Shown: positions 34,235 to 41,752 of the stretch, one piece after another
Position numbering within the stretch: the stretch's first letter is position 1
Layout of the letters: every line of letters starts with the position of its first letter
DNA from: Acidobacteriota bacterium
GTDB lineage: Bacteria; Acidobacteriota; Blastocatellia; RBC074
Assembly (NCBI GenBank): GCA_019639255.1
Contig: JAHBSF010000049.1
Span: 1-41,752 of the forward strand
Direction of reading: 5' to 3'
Length of the DNA: 41,752 nucleotides
Made by a program: the position numbers and the translations under genes
Notes under the pieces: model-generated
The model's input: only the letters and a program-made list of their open reading frames with translations
Told to the model about the DNA's origin: nothing
Databases searched by the model: none

Positions 34235-34588
34235 TCAGCCGATATTCCACAAAAGGTAGCCGGCGAGAACTGTTCCGAACAGCGCGCCGCCGTAACACAC
34301 CACGGCAATCACCTCATTGAGATGTTTGATCTGAAGGCCGTCATAAAGAGTGAAACGAAAGCGGTGAGCCCAATGAAACAGTGGGAAAATACATACGACC
34401 ATCAGGACCAGCCTGGTGATCGGATGCTTTATCAGTTCCGAGATGCTTTGAAAGCCGGGAGCTTCAATCAGGCCCAATGGAAATGCAATCCCGAAAAGAA
34501 AAATCAGCACAGGCATGAAGAATGCAGAAACTACTCCGCCCGCGCTGAACAGCGACCATAACAACGGCTCGATCGATCTCCTGGCCAT
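34235..34588 (-). CDS. frdD: Fumarate reductase membrane anchor subunit D
   Basis: FrdD and FrdC anchor the fumarate reductase complex in the inner membrane and help bind menaquinol. The 117-residue protein from ATG 34588 has three hydrophobic segments (EPLLWSLFSAGGVVSAFFMP, LVLMVVCIFPLFHWAHRF, VVCYGGALFGTVLAGYLLW), close to the 119-residue E. coli FrdD. FHWAHRF is a conserved segment. The start is preferred over GTG 34597 because the frdC stop ends one base before it and AAGG precedes it. The presence of both C and D anchors, with no heme-ligand pattern of the B-type cytochrome, identifies a D-type complex II. Confidence 0.9.
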   Translation of the reverse strand: MARRSIEPLLWSLFSAGGVVSAFFMPVLIFLFGIAFPLGLIEAPGFQSISELIKHPITRLVLMVVCIFPLFHWAHRFRFTLYDGLQIKHLNEVIAVVCYGGALFGTVLAGYLLWNIG

Positions 34589-34589
34589 T

Positions 34590-35006
34590 TCACACACCTT
34601 TCAGAACAAACCAAACCACGCCTGCGGACAAAACCGCCCACGCTATAAAGTTCGGTGCGGCCACCGCCCAGTCCGGCAACCTTTTTCCCCTCAGACGTAC
34701 AGCCATAGCGCGCGGAGCAAGGTTGAACCAGGTCACCGTATGAAAGAGCAGAAAAACCAGTGCAAACGCATTCAGTACAACCAGCCACGGCGATTGCAAC
34801 CAATCAAGATAACCGGCATACATTGCCTCGTCGCCCATCGAGTTGATCAACAGCAGCAACAGGATTACCGTCCAGGCAACGGAAATGCTGCTAAGCTCGC
34901 GCAGGATGAACCTGAGGTACCGCCAACGCTTCGTCCACCAGTATGTCGACATAGGCCGCCTGTACCACTTTGGATGATAGAGCGTATATGTTACAGGTTG
35001 CTTCAT
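34590..35006 (-). CDS. frdC: Fumarate reductase membrane anchor subunit C
   Basis: FrdC is the larger hydrophobic anchor of quinol:fumarate reductase. From ATG 35006 it has 138 residues, near the E. coli length of 131. The N-terminal TYTLYHPKWYRRPMSTYWW is a hallmark of FrdC, and three membrane segments follow (SISVAWTVILLLLLINSMG, WLVVLNAFALVFLLFHTVTW, WAVLSAGVVWFVLKG). A GGAGG site lies 9 nt before this start, while a longer open frame toward frdB reads as basic, low-complexity sequence and is rejected. There is an 80-nt gap after frdB with no other gene. Confidence 0.9.
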   Translation of the reverse strand: MKQPVTYTLYHPKWYRRPMSTYWWTKRWRYLRFILRELSSISVAWTVILLLLLINSMGDEAMYAGYLDWLQSPWLVVLNAFALVFLLFHTVTWFNLAPRAMAVRLRGKRLPDWAVAAPNFIAWAVLSAGVVWFVLKGV

Positions 35007-35086
35007 CCCTTTACGCCTCCTCTTCACCCCCCTGGGCGCGCAGGCCGACTCGCCCGCATCTTTTCCGTCAGGAGCTGCTCCAGGTT

Positions 35087-35833
35087 TCAATCTCTGCCGC
35101 CTCGGGGCAAAAGAATAGATTTGAACCACTCGGTAACGGCTTTAAGTTTGTATTGCTGGATGGCGCCAGCCGGATCAACGTGCTTGGGACATACCACCGA
35201 ACACTCGCCTACGAATGTACAACCCCAGATGCCTTCGTGCTCGGAAAGAATTTCCAGTCGTTGCGCTTCGCCTTCATCGCGCGAATCCAGGTTGTAGCGC
35301 TGCGCAAGCGCGAGCGCAGCGGGGCCGACGAAATGCTGATCCAGACCGTAGACGGGACAAGCGGCGTAGCATAACAGGCAATTGATGCACATACTGAATT
35401 GCTTGTATGTTTCCAGTTGTTCGGGAGACTGCCTGTACTCGCCCTGGGAGACGGGCAAGTCCTCGTTGCGGATTATCCAGGGTTTGACGCCCTGCAATTT
35501 TGTCATAAAGTCCGACATCTCGATTATCAGATCCCGCACTATCGGAAAATTGCTCAGAGGCTCAATGCGAATCGGCCCGGGAAGGTAATCGGTTAAAAAT
35601 GTCGCACAGGTCAGTTTCGGTTCGCCGTTTACCATCATCCCGCAACTGCCGCACACGCCCATACGGCAACTCCAGCGAAAAGACAGCGTGCCGTCAATCG
35701 CGTCCTTGATGTAATTGAGTGCATCCAGGACCACCCAATCAGGCCGGCACGGCACTTCAAAATTCTCGAACGCCGGTTCAGCCTCGATTTCCGGGCGATA
35801 TCGGGCCACTTCCAGAACTATGGTTTCAGCCAT
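35087..35833 (-). CDS. frdB: Fumarate reductase iron-sulfur subunit B
   Basis: FrdB transfers electrons from quinol to the flavin through three iron-sulfur clusters. The 248-residue protein has the 2Fe-2S ligands in [18 protein letters not shown] near residue 55 and LTCATF near 75, the 4Fe-4S motif [15 protein letters not shown] near 150, and the 3Fe-4S motif [17 protein letters not shown] near 205. These match a complete three-cluster subunit. The ATG at 35833 is 7 nt after the frdA stop, so FrdA and FrdB are probably made in step. FrdC and FrdD follow on the same strand. Confidence 0.96.
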   Translation of the reverse strand: MAETIVLEVARYRPEIEAEPAFENFEVPCRPDWVVLDALNYIKDAIDGTLSFRWSCRMGVCGSCGMMVNGEPKLTCATFLTDYLPGPIRIEPLSNFPIVRDLIIEMSDFMTKLQGVKPWIIRNEDLPVSQGEYRQSPEQLETYKQFSMCINCLLCYAACPVYGLDQHFVGPAALALAQRYNLDSRDEGEAQRLEILSEHEGIWGCTFVGECSVVCPKHVDPAGAIQQYKLKAVTEWFKSILLPRGGRD

Positions 35834-35839
35834 CTTCCC

Positions 35840-37582
35840 TCACTTTCCGTAAACCCGTTCGGCCGGCGGCCAACGCGTTATCGTTACCGGCAATAATGAA
35901 ACCTGCGGCGTACCGTCGCCGGAGCGAACTACAAGCGAGTGGGCAAGGAATTTCTCGTCATTGCGATCTGGATAGTCGGTTCGCTGGTGTGCGCCGCGCG
36001 ATTCGGTCCTGTTAAGCGCACACGCCACCATCGCCTCTGCAACATCGAGCATATACGATAGTTCAACGGCGGCCGTCAGTTCGGTATTGAATGTGTGGCT
36101 ATGATCGGTGATTACAATATCTCGAAATCGCTCCTGCAATTCGGCGATCCTGGATGCCGCCTCCGACAGCAACTTTTCTTCCCGATAAATGCCGACGCTT
36201 TTTTCCATCACGGTCTGCATCTCTCCACGCAGACCGGCTATCGACTCGCGCCCGCCGGTTTTGTGCAGAAACACCTCCTGCAGCCTTCGCTCTTCATCCT
36301 CGGCCTGAGCCAGCATCCCGGAGTCGGGCGGCGCCGCTTCAAGCGCAAACTGCGCCGCTGCGCGCCCGGCGCGCGCGCCGAAGACGAGAATTTCGGTCAG
36401 CGAGTTCGAGCCAAGCCGGTTCGCTCCATTGATGCTTACACAGGCCGCCTCACCCGCTGCATAAAGCCCCAGCAACGGAGTCGCCCCTTCAATGTCGGTG
36501 TGAACGCCGCCCATCATGTAGTGAACTACCGGACGCACGGGAATCAGTTCCTTTGCGGGATCGATGTTTTCGTACTTCAGGCAGAGTTCGCGCACAAACG
36601 GAATCCGGGCGTTGATCAGTTTCTCTCCAAGATGGCGGATGTCCAGGTGAACTACCGCTCCATAGGGCGTGTCAATGGTGCGGCCCTTTTCGAATTCCTT
36701 GACGAAGGCCTGGGACAACCTGTCGCGCGGCCCGAGTTCCATCGACCGCAACACGGGCTTGTCCTGAGGCGCCCCCAGGTTGTAATCCTGAAGATATCGA
36801 TAACCGTCCTTATTGATCAGATAGCCGCCCTCGGCGCGCGCCGCTTCAGTGATCAGTATCCCCGTAAACGGCAACCCCGTAGGGTGGTACTGAATGAACT
36901 CCATGTCCTTGAGTGGAGCGCCCGCGCGGTAGGCCAGCGCCATACCGTCCCCGTTCTTGATGTTGGCGTTTGTCGTAAATGGGAAAACCCGACCGCACCC
37001 TCCTGTGCAGATGATGACGGATTTGGCAAGAATGGCCTGAATCCGGCCCGTCATCAGATGAATGGCAACCACACCCTGAACCCTCTCACCGTCGTGCAGC
37101 AGCCTGGTTACGAACCATTCGTCGTAGCGGGTAATGTGCGTATACTTGAGCGATGTCTGAAACAGCGTGTGCAGCAGGTGGAAGCCCGTTTTGTCGGCGG
37201 CAAACCATGTGCGCTTCTTTTTCATTCCGCCGAAAGCGCGAACCGCTACGGCGCCATCCGCTTCCCTGTTCCAGGGACACCCCCAATGCTCGAGCCGCAG
37301 CAGTTCCTGCGGAGCTTCATTGACAAATGCTTCCACGGCATCCTGATCGCTCAACCAGTCGCCGCCCGAGATGGTGTCGTAAATGTGCTCGTCTATGCTG
37401 TCATCGGGTTTGATGACGCCGGCTGCGCCTCCCTCGGCCGAAACCGTATGGCTGCGCATCGGATATACTTTCGACGCTACGGCAATCTTCAATCGTGGAT
37501 CCACCTCTGCAATTGCGATCGCCGCGCGCAAACCCGCCCCGCCGCCCCCGATCATCAGCACGTCGTGAGAGTGCACTTCCAT
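35840..37582 (-). CDS. frdA: Fumarate reductase flavoprotein subunit A
   Basis: FrdA carries the covalent FAD and the dicarboxylate site and reduces fumarate to succinate. The 580 residues show the dinucleotide site [17 protein letters not shown] at the N-terminus, the FAD-linking His in [14 protein letters not shown] near residue 44, the active-site [20 protein letters not shown] near 236, the catalytic Arg region RDRLSQAF near 291, and [10 protein letters not shown] near 360 with the second substrate His. [17 protein letters not shown] is the FAD-binding C-terminal block. GGGAG lies just before the ATG. The gene order frdABCD is that of E. coli. A LysR gene lies 308 nt upstream on the same strand. 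Confidence 0.96.
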   Translation of the reverse strand: MEVHSHDVLMIGGGGAGLRAAIAIAEVDPRLKIAVASKVYPMRSHTVSAEGGAAGVIKPDDSIDEHIYDTISGGDWLSDQDAVEAFVNEAPQELLRLEHWGCPWNREADGAVAVRAFGGMKKKRTWFAADKTGFHLLHTLFQTSLKYTHITRYDEWFVTRLLHDGERVQGVVAIHLMTGRIQAILAKSVIICTGGCGRVFPFTTNANIKNGDGMALAYRAGAPLKDMEFIQYHPTGLPFTGILITEAARAEGGYLINKDGYRYLQDYNLGAPQDKPVLRSMELGPRDRLSQAFVKEFEKGRTIDTPYGAVVHLDIRHLGEKLINARIPFVRELCLKYENIDPAKELIPVRPVVHYMMGGVHTDIEGATPLLGLYAAGEAACVSINGANRLGSNSLTEILVFGARAGRAAAQFALEAAPPDSGMLAQAEDEERRLQEVFLHKTGGRESIAGLRGEMQTVMEKSVGIYREEKLLSEAASRIAELQERFRDIVITDHSHTFNTELTAAVELSYMLDVAEAMVACALNRTESRGAHQRTDYPDRNDEKFLAHSLVVRSGDGTPQVSLLPVTITRWPPAERVYGK

Positions 37583-37890
37583 CTTTGCTCCCGGATACCC
37601 TCAATGGTTCTTTATTCAATCCCCTTATCCCCTGCAATTCCAGGATTAGAAAATTATGATTGTGTGGAATGTGCGAGGAATAACGAGAAATCGCCGGATT
37701 ACGGACTGTTCAGGCAGACGCCGGCATACGGTAGCCGTGGCCGTAACCCGATATCAGAACGCAATCCAGGCAGTGTGCAAAATATTCGTTCCGGCTGCTC
37801 CGGATGAAATTTTGAATAATAAGCGCAGAAACTATTATGAAGAAAAGAAGAACGACCGGAGCCTAACACCAGAAGCGCGGAAATTCAATA
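37583..37890. other. Intergenic region between lysR and frdA (308 nt)
   Basis: This is the probable promoter region of frdABCD. I see the frdA ribosome site (GGGAG) but no clear sigma70 promoter, intrinsic terminator or conserved hairpin, and no dispersed-repeat copy. Confidence 0.5.
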
Positions 37891-38796
37891 TTATTTTTGT
37901 TGGGTATCGTCGGAGCGCGTCTCGGTCAGCAAAGCAATGAACTCGCGGGCGGCTGCGCTGAAGACCTTTCCCCTGCGATGAATTATCCCGATTTCGCGGG
38001 TAAAAGTGCCTTCGGTAAAACTGAGCGCGGCCAGCGTCCGGTTTCTGCGTTCGGTTTCGACCGCCGAAGCCGGCAAAATCGAAACGCCCACTCCTGCCTC
38101 AACCGAGCGTTTTATTGTCTCTATGTTGTCGAATTCCATTGCAACTTTGACAGCTACACCGTGGGCTTTGAGCAATCTGTCGATTGTCAGCCGGGTCGGG
38201 ATATCGCGCTCGAATGCAATAAACGACTTGCCCGTCAGCGCCTTCAGACTCGTCCGCCGGCGGGCGGCCAGCGGATTCTCAAGGCTGCACACAAGGACGA
38301 GTTTGTCGGATCGAAACGGAATGACTTCCAGTTGCGATCGCCGCAGCGGCAACGCTACGACGCCGAAATCGATCGTATTGTTCAGACACGCATCGTAGAT
38401 CTTGTCCGCCCGTCCGTACTCCAGCCGCACGTTGACCTGCGGGTGCGCGATAATGAATCTTTTGATGTCGGGCGGCAGTTCGTGCAACCCCACGCTGTAG
38501 ACCGTGGCAATGCGGACTGTGCCGGAGATCTCCGTCGTACTCACGCGCAACTGCGCTTCAACCTCATTCAATCGTTCGAGCATCCCCTTGCACGCTTCAT
38601 AAAGGATGCGCCCCGCGCTTGTGGGAGTTACCCCCTTGCGCCGGCCCCGCTCCACCAGTTCCTGCCCGTACCGACGCTCCAGGGTTCTCACCTGCTGGCT
38701 CACCGCCGACTGCGTGACGAAATTCAGCGCCGCAGCCTGTGAAAAACTCCCGGTTTCGATCAAATCACAATAGGTCTTGAACGTTTCTACATGCAT
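37891..38796 (-). CDS. LysR-family transcriptional regulator
   Basis: The 301-residue protein has an N-terminal winged-helix DNA-binding domain at about residues 1-60 ([36 protein letters not shown]), the LysR linker helix, and a substrate-binding-type effector domain from about residue 90 ([32 protein letters not shown]). It resembles the CysL/CbbR branch, but the effector cannot be read from sequence. It is placed between the leftward frdABCD (308 nt downstream on the same strand) and the divergent sdhCA operon, so it is a good candidate regulator of one or both. The 205-nt region before it holds a possible sdhC promoter. Confidence 0.9.
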   Translation of the reverse strand: MHVETFKTYCDLIETGSFSQAAALNFVTQSAVSQQVRTLERRYGQELVERGRRKGVTPTSAGRILYEACKGMLERLNEVEAQLRVSTTEISGTVRIATVYSVGLHELPPDIKRFIIAHPQVNVRLEYGRADKIYDACLNNTIDFGVVALPLRRSQLEVIPFRSDKLVLVCSLENPLAARRRTSLKALTGKSFIAFERDIPTRLTIDRLLKAHGVAVKVAMEFDNIETIKRSVEAGVGVSILPASAVETERRNRTLAALSFTEGTFTREIGIIHRRGKVFSAAAREFIALLTETRSDDTQQK

Positions 38797-38881
38797 CGAG
38801 CCGCCTCCAGACCCTCTTCGATGTACTCAAATACAGGATCTTATATTAGTCCAACTTATCAAAAGAGAAACCTTTTTTAAT

Positions 38882-38910
38882 TTTACTTATTCGGTAGGGG
38901 CTGCTAGAGT
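38882..38910 (+). promoter_or_regulatory. Possible promoter for sdhC-sdhA
   Basis: TTTACT (38882-38887) and TAGAGT (38905-38910) are 17 nt apart. Both match the sigma70 consensus partly. The start near 38917 would give a leader of about 85 nt before sdhC. A/T-rich sequence at 38840-38880 (TTATATTAGTCCAACTTATC) could hold LysR sites. Confidence 0.35.
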
Positions 38911-39001
38911 GCTGAATCGCAGCGCCGCCTCCCGGCACTGGTAGTAGGGGACGAACGGGAAAAGACAACCGAACGAATATATTGAACTGGAATAATCGAA
39001 G

Positions 39002-39682
39002 ATGAGCCTCGCAACGTTTCTCTTCCGGTCTTCGCTGGGCAGAAAGTACGTAATGGGCGTGACCGGCCTGCTTCTATTCGGCTTTGTCATCGTGCATATG
39101 GCGGGCAACCTCCAGGTATTTCTCGGCCCCGGCCCCATCAACGCATATGCTGAGGCGCTTAAGAGCAATCCCCTGTTGTTGTGGGGGGCGCGCGCAGGGT
39201 TGCTGTTTATCGCAGCGCTCCACATATCATCCGCGCTTGGGCTGGCGAGCGAAAACAGACGTGCGCGTCCGATAAAGTACGAATCGGGCGCTCCGCCCAT
39301 TGCATCGAGTTACGCGGCGCGAACCATAGTCGTAAGCGGAATCGTGCTGTTGGCGTTCATTGCATTTCACCTTGCGCATTTTACGATTGGCGTTGTAGAT
39401 CCGGAGTACCTGGAGATGCGGGATTTTCAGGGCCGACACGATGTATATCGCATGGTAATTGCGGGATTCTCAAACCCGGCGGTGTCGTTATTTTACATTC
39501 TATCGATGGGGCTGCTGTGTCTGCACCTGAGCCATGGAGTCTCAAGCAGTTTTCAATCGCTCGGCCTGCGCAACCACAAGACAATTGAGTTTTTCAAAAA
39601 GGCTGCGTGGATGGTTGCCGTTCTGGTTTTTCTCGGCAACTGCTCGATACCGGCGGCGATACTTACCGGAATAATCAGATAA
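39002..39682 (+). CDS. sdhC: Succinate dehydrogenase cytochrome b subunit (B-type)
   Basis: This single, 226-residue anchor belongs to B-type complex II, which carries two b hemes in one five-helix subunit, as in Bacillus, Wolinella or Bacteroidota. Candidate heme histidines are in VIVHMAGN near residue 31, IAALHISSA near 71, LIAFHLAHF near 121 and [17 protein letters not shown] near 180. The N-terminal [18 protein letters not shown] is typical of the family. The next gene is sdhA, 26 nt downstream. Its anchor type differs from the two-anchor FrdC/FrdD set at 34235-35006, so the window contains two distinct complex II types. Confidence 0.92.
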   Translation: MSLATFLFRSSLGRKYVMGVTGLLLFGFVIVHMAGNLQVFLGPGPINAYAEALKSNPLLLWGARAGLLFIAALHISSALGLASENRRARPIKYESGAPPIASSYAARTIVVSGIVLLAFIAFHLAHFTIGVVDPEYLEMRDFQGRHDVYRMVIAGFSNPAVSLFYILSMGLLCLHLSHGVSSSFQSLGLRNHKTIEFFKKAAWMVAVLVFLGNCSIPAAILTGIIR

Positions 39683-39708
39683 GCCACAGCCATAAAACGG
39701 AGTCGATT

Positions 39709-41646
39709 ATGTCACTGGATTCGTCGCTGGATTCGTCGCTGGATTCGAAGATACCTTCCGGGCCGCTGGCGCAGAAGTGGACCAGATACAGGCAGGAAAT
39801 GAAGCTGGTAAATCCGGCCAACCGGCGCCGGTTTGACGTCATAGTCGTGGGATCGGGGCTCGCCGGCGCATCGGCAGCAGCGACATTGGGCGAACTCGGA
39901 TACAACGTGAAGTGCTTCTGCTTCCAGGACAGCCCCCGCCGTGCGCATTCGATTGCGGCTCAGGGCGGAATCAACGCCGCCAAGAACTACCGCAACGACG
40001 GTGACAGCGTATATCGCCTCTTCTACGACACGATAAAGGGCGGGGATTTTCGCGCGCGCGAGTCCAATGTCTATCGATTGGCCGAGGTAAGCGTCAATAT
40101 CATCGACCAGTGCGTGGCGCAGGGCGTGCCTTTTGCGCGTGAATACGGCGGATATCTGGACAACCGCAGTTTCGGCGGAGCGCAGGTTTCGCGCACATTT
40201 TATGCGCGCGGACAAACGGGGCAGCAGTTGCTGCTCGGGGCCTATCAGGCGCTGAGCCGTCAGATTCACGCAGGTACGGTCCAGATGTATCCACGCACCG
40301 AGATGCTCGATCTCGTAGTAATAGACGGGCGTGCAGCGGGCATTGTGGTGCGCGATCTCACAACGGGCAGGATCTCATCGCATGCAGGTGATGCCGTGTT
40401 GCTTTGCACGGGCGGTTACGGCAACGTGTTTTACCTGTCTACCAACGCCAAAGGCTGCAACGTAACGGCGACGTGGCGCGCATACAAGAAGGGCGCAATG
40501 TTCGCCAATCCCTGCTATACGCAGATTCATCCGACGTGCATTCCGGTTTCAGGGGATCATCAATCGAAACTGACGCTGATGTCGGAATCGCTGCGCAACG
40601 ACGGACGCGTATGGGTGCCGAAAACGGCGGGAGACAAGCGGCATCCGAGCGAAATTCCCGACCAGGACCGAGATTATTACCTCGAACGCAAGTATCCGAG
40701 TTATGGAAATCTTGCGCCGCGCGACATTGCATCGCGTGCGGCAAAGGAGGTATGCGACGAGGGGCGCGGCGTAGGGCCGGGCGGCCGCGGCGTATATCTT
40801 GATTTTGGAGATTCGATCCGCAGACTCGGTGAGGATAAGATTCGTGAGAGGTACGGCAATCTGTTCGATATGTATGAACGGATTACGGGCGAGAACGCCT
40901 ATAAACAGCCGATGCGAATCTATCCGGCCGTTCATTACACAATGGGCGGCTTGTGGGTTGATTACAATCTGTCGAGCAACATTCCGGGGCTTTTTGTGCT
41001 GGGCGAGGCGAATTTTTCCGATCACGGCGCTAATCGGCTCGGAGCGAGCGCGCTGATGCAGGGGCTTGCGGACGGATACTTCGTTATTCCGAACACGCTT
41101 GCCGGGTATTTCGCCGCCGGGAAGAACGGAAAGGCGAACACGGATCACGCCGAGTTCAAGCGCGCCGAGGAAGAAATCGAGACAAGAACCAGGAAACTGC
41201 TCTCGATACGCGGGAAACGCACGGTAACGGAATTTCACCGCGAACTCGGCAAGCTGATGTGGGACAAGGTGGGAATGGCGCGCAACGACGCCGGTTTGCG
41301 CGAGGCGCTTGACAGGATTCCACAACTTCGAGCCGAATTCTGGGAAAACGTCAACGTGCTCGGCGACGGAAACGAACTGAATCAATCGCTTGAGTACGCG
41401 GGCCGTGTGGCGGATTTCCTCGAATTTGGCGAGCTACTGACTTTTGACGCGCTGCAGCGCCAGGAATCCTGCGGCGGCCATTTCCGCGAAGAGTATCAAA
41501 CCGAGGACGGAGAAGCGATGAGGCAGGATGACCGCTTTTCCTATGTGGCGGCGTGGGAATTCAAGGGCGTAGATCAATACCCAGTTCTTCACAAAGAACA
41601 TCTGGCTTATGAAGAAGTGCAGATGGCGCAACGGAGTTACAAGTAG
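39709..41646 (+). CDS. sdhA: Succinate dehydrogenase/fumarate reductase flavoprotein subunit (B-type)
   Basis: SdhA holds covalent FAD and the dicarboxylate site. The start is ATG 39709, behind CGGAG; the longer open frame overlaps sdhC. The 645-residue protein has the FAD site [19 protein letters not shown] near residue 45, the FAD-linking His in [18 protein letters not shown] near 81, the active-site [19 protein letters not shown] near 270, [12 protein letters not shown] near 410 and [17 protein letters not shown] near 444. The longer C-terminal region ([19 protein letters not shown]) is as in B-type enzymes. Near its N-terminus, [11 protein letters not shown] comes from three 12-bp tandem units (39712-39747). 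The iron-sulfur subunit sdhB is not present before the window ends and probably follows. Confidence 0.95.
   Translation: MSLDSSLDSSLDSKIPSGPLAQKWTRYRQEMKLVNPANRRRFDVIVVGSGLAGASAAATLGELGYNVKCFCFQDSPRRAHSIAAQGGINAAKNYRNDGDSVYRLFYDTIKGGDFRARESNVYRLAEVSVNIIDQCVAQGVPFAREYGGYLDNRSFGGAQVSRTFYARGQTGQQLLLGAYQALSRQIHAGTVQMYPRTEMLDLVVIDGRAAGIVVRDLTTGRISSHAGDAVLLCTGGYGNVFYLSTNAKGCNVTATWRAYKKGAMFANPCYTQIHPTCIPVSGDHQSKLTLMSESLRNDGRVWVPKTAGDKRHPSEIPDQDRDYYLERKYPSYGNLAPRDIASRAAKEVCDEGRGVGPGGRGVYLDFGDSIRRLGEDKIRERYGNLFDMYERITGENAYKQPMRIYPAVHYTMGGLWVDYNLSSNIPGLFVLGEANFSDHGANRLGASALMQGLADGYFVIPNTLAGYFAAGKNGKANTDHAEFKRAEEEIETRTRKLLSIRGKRTVTEFHRELGKLMWDKVGMARNDAGLREALDRIPQLRAEFWENVNVLGDGNELNQSLEYAGRVADFLEFGELLTFDALQRQESCGGHFREEYQTEDGEAMRQDDRFSYVAAWEFKGVDQYPVLHKEHLAYEEVQMAQRSYK
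39712..39747 (+). repeat. In-frame 12-bp tandem repeat in sdhA
   Basis: The unit TCGCTGGATTCG occurs three times (the first with TCA), encoding Ser-Leu-Asp-Ser at the very N-terminus of SdhA. Length changes would stay in frame. Confidence 0.92.
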
Positions 41647-41673
41647 GATGTTCGGAGCGAGGAAGAAGAAGAA

Positions 41674-41706
41674 AGTGCTGAGTGCTGAGTGCTGAGTGCT
41701 GAGTGC
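41674..41706. repeat. 7-bp tandem repeat after sdhA
   Basis: AGTGCTG is repeated four times (41674-41701) and followed by AGTGC. It begins 27 nt after the sdhA stop, in the gap where sdhB would be expected to start further right. The remainder, 41707-41752, shows no feature. Confidence 0.9.
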
Positions 41707-41752
41707 AATTGGGAAATCGGTTTCGATTTTGGTGTTCAGTACTCTTCCAATC

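Noticed and set aside
36095-37807. Long plus-strand open frame (570 codons) opposite frdA
   Set aside because: It is the antisense of the clearly identified frdA, has no family motif, and is high in His, Arg and Gln as expected from a shadow frame.

Overview
The window reads as chromosomal DNA of a Gram-negative bacterium, most likely an Acidobacteriota member near Blastocatellia. The hints are a VWFA-domain exported protein of a type common in acidobacteria, outer-membrane-type proteins (a DUF481 barrel, a DUF11/Gly-rich surface protein, an RHS-type fragment), a full hyp maturation set, and both an Frd-type and a B-type complex II. The taxonomic call is inference; no rRNA, tRNA, CRISPR array or phage module is visible.

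Layout. 1-2372 (minus): three envelope genes (DUF481 barrel, small exported protein, start of an RHS-type protein that leaves the window). 2700-11246 (plus): a secreted M14 peptidase, then a nucleoside uptake and salvage cluster (two BPD_transp_2 permeases, purine nucleoside phosphorylase, uridine kinase, cytidine deaminase, and an MTA/SAH-deaminase-type amidohydrolase with a lipoprotein signal). 11272-12528: a TPR/TonB-C protein. 12537-19158 (minus): hpt-hypABFCDE behind a strong sigma70-like promoter; no hydrogenase gene is present. 19325-24832: aminotransferase, RpiB-type isomerase with a EutT-like N-terminal extension, MmsA-type aldehyde dehydrogenase, Aat, and an S41 peptidase homologue that lacks the catalytic lysine. 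25051-25380: a good promoter and a perfect terminator bracket about 295 nt with no convincing ORF, a candidate small RNA. 25400-25842: nested inverted repeats. 25855-34083: VWA protein, a 1099-residue Gly-rich/DUF11 surface protein behind a hairpin-rich leader, a membrane spermidine-synthase-like protein, and a small TPR-like protein. 34235-37582 (minus): frdABCD. 37891-38796: a LysR regulator. 39002-41646 (plus): B-type sdhC-sdhA, with sdhB expected beyond the right edge.

The most unusual feature is a dispersed, roughly 100-bp palindromic repeat (arms AGAGATAACGGAACAAACGA and its complement), with about twelve full, half, short or interrupted copies between 2384 and 34228. It sits between genes in every orientation. 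Three times (punA, hypC, hypB) it supplies the last codons and the stop of the upstream gene in the same reading frame. One copy is split by further repeats, including a MITE-like unit with 23-bp terminal inverted repeats and a TTA target duplication.

Themes: nucleosides enter by the permeases, are cleaved or deaminated by PunA and Cdd, and the bases and nucleosides are recovered by Hpt and Udk; the RpiB-type enzyme may handle pentose phosphate. Two opposite-facing complex II operons around one LysR gene suggest switching between fumarate reduction and succinate oxidation. The hyp genes imply a NiFe hydrogenase elsewhere in the genome.
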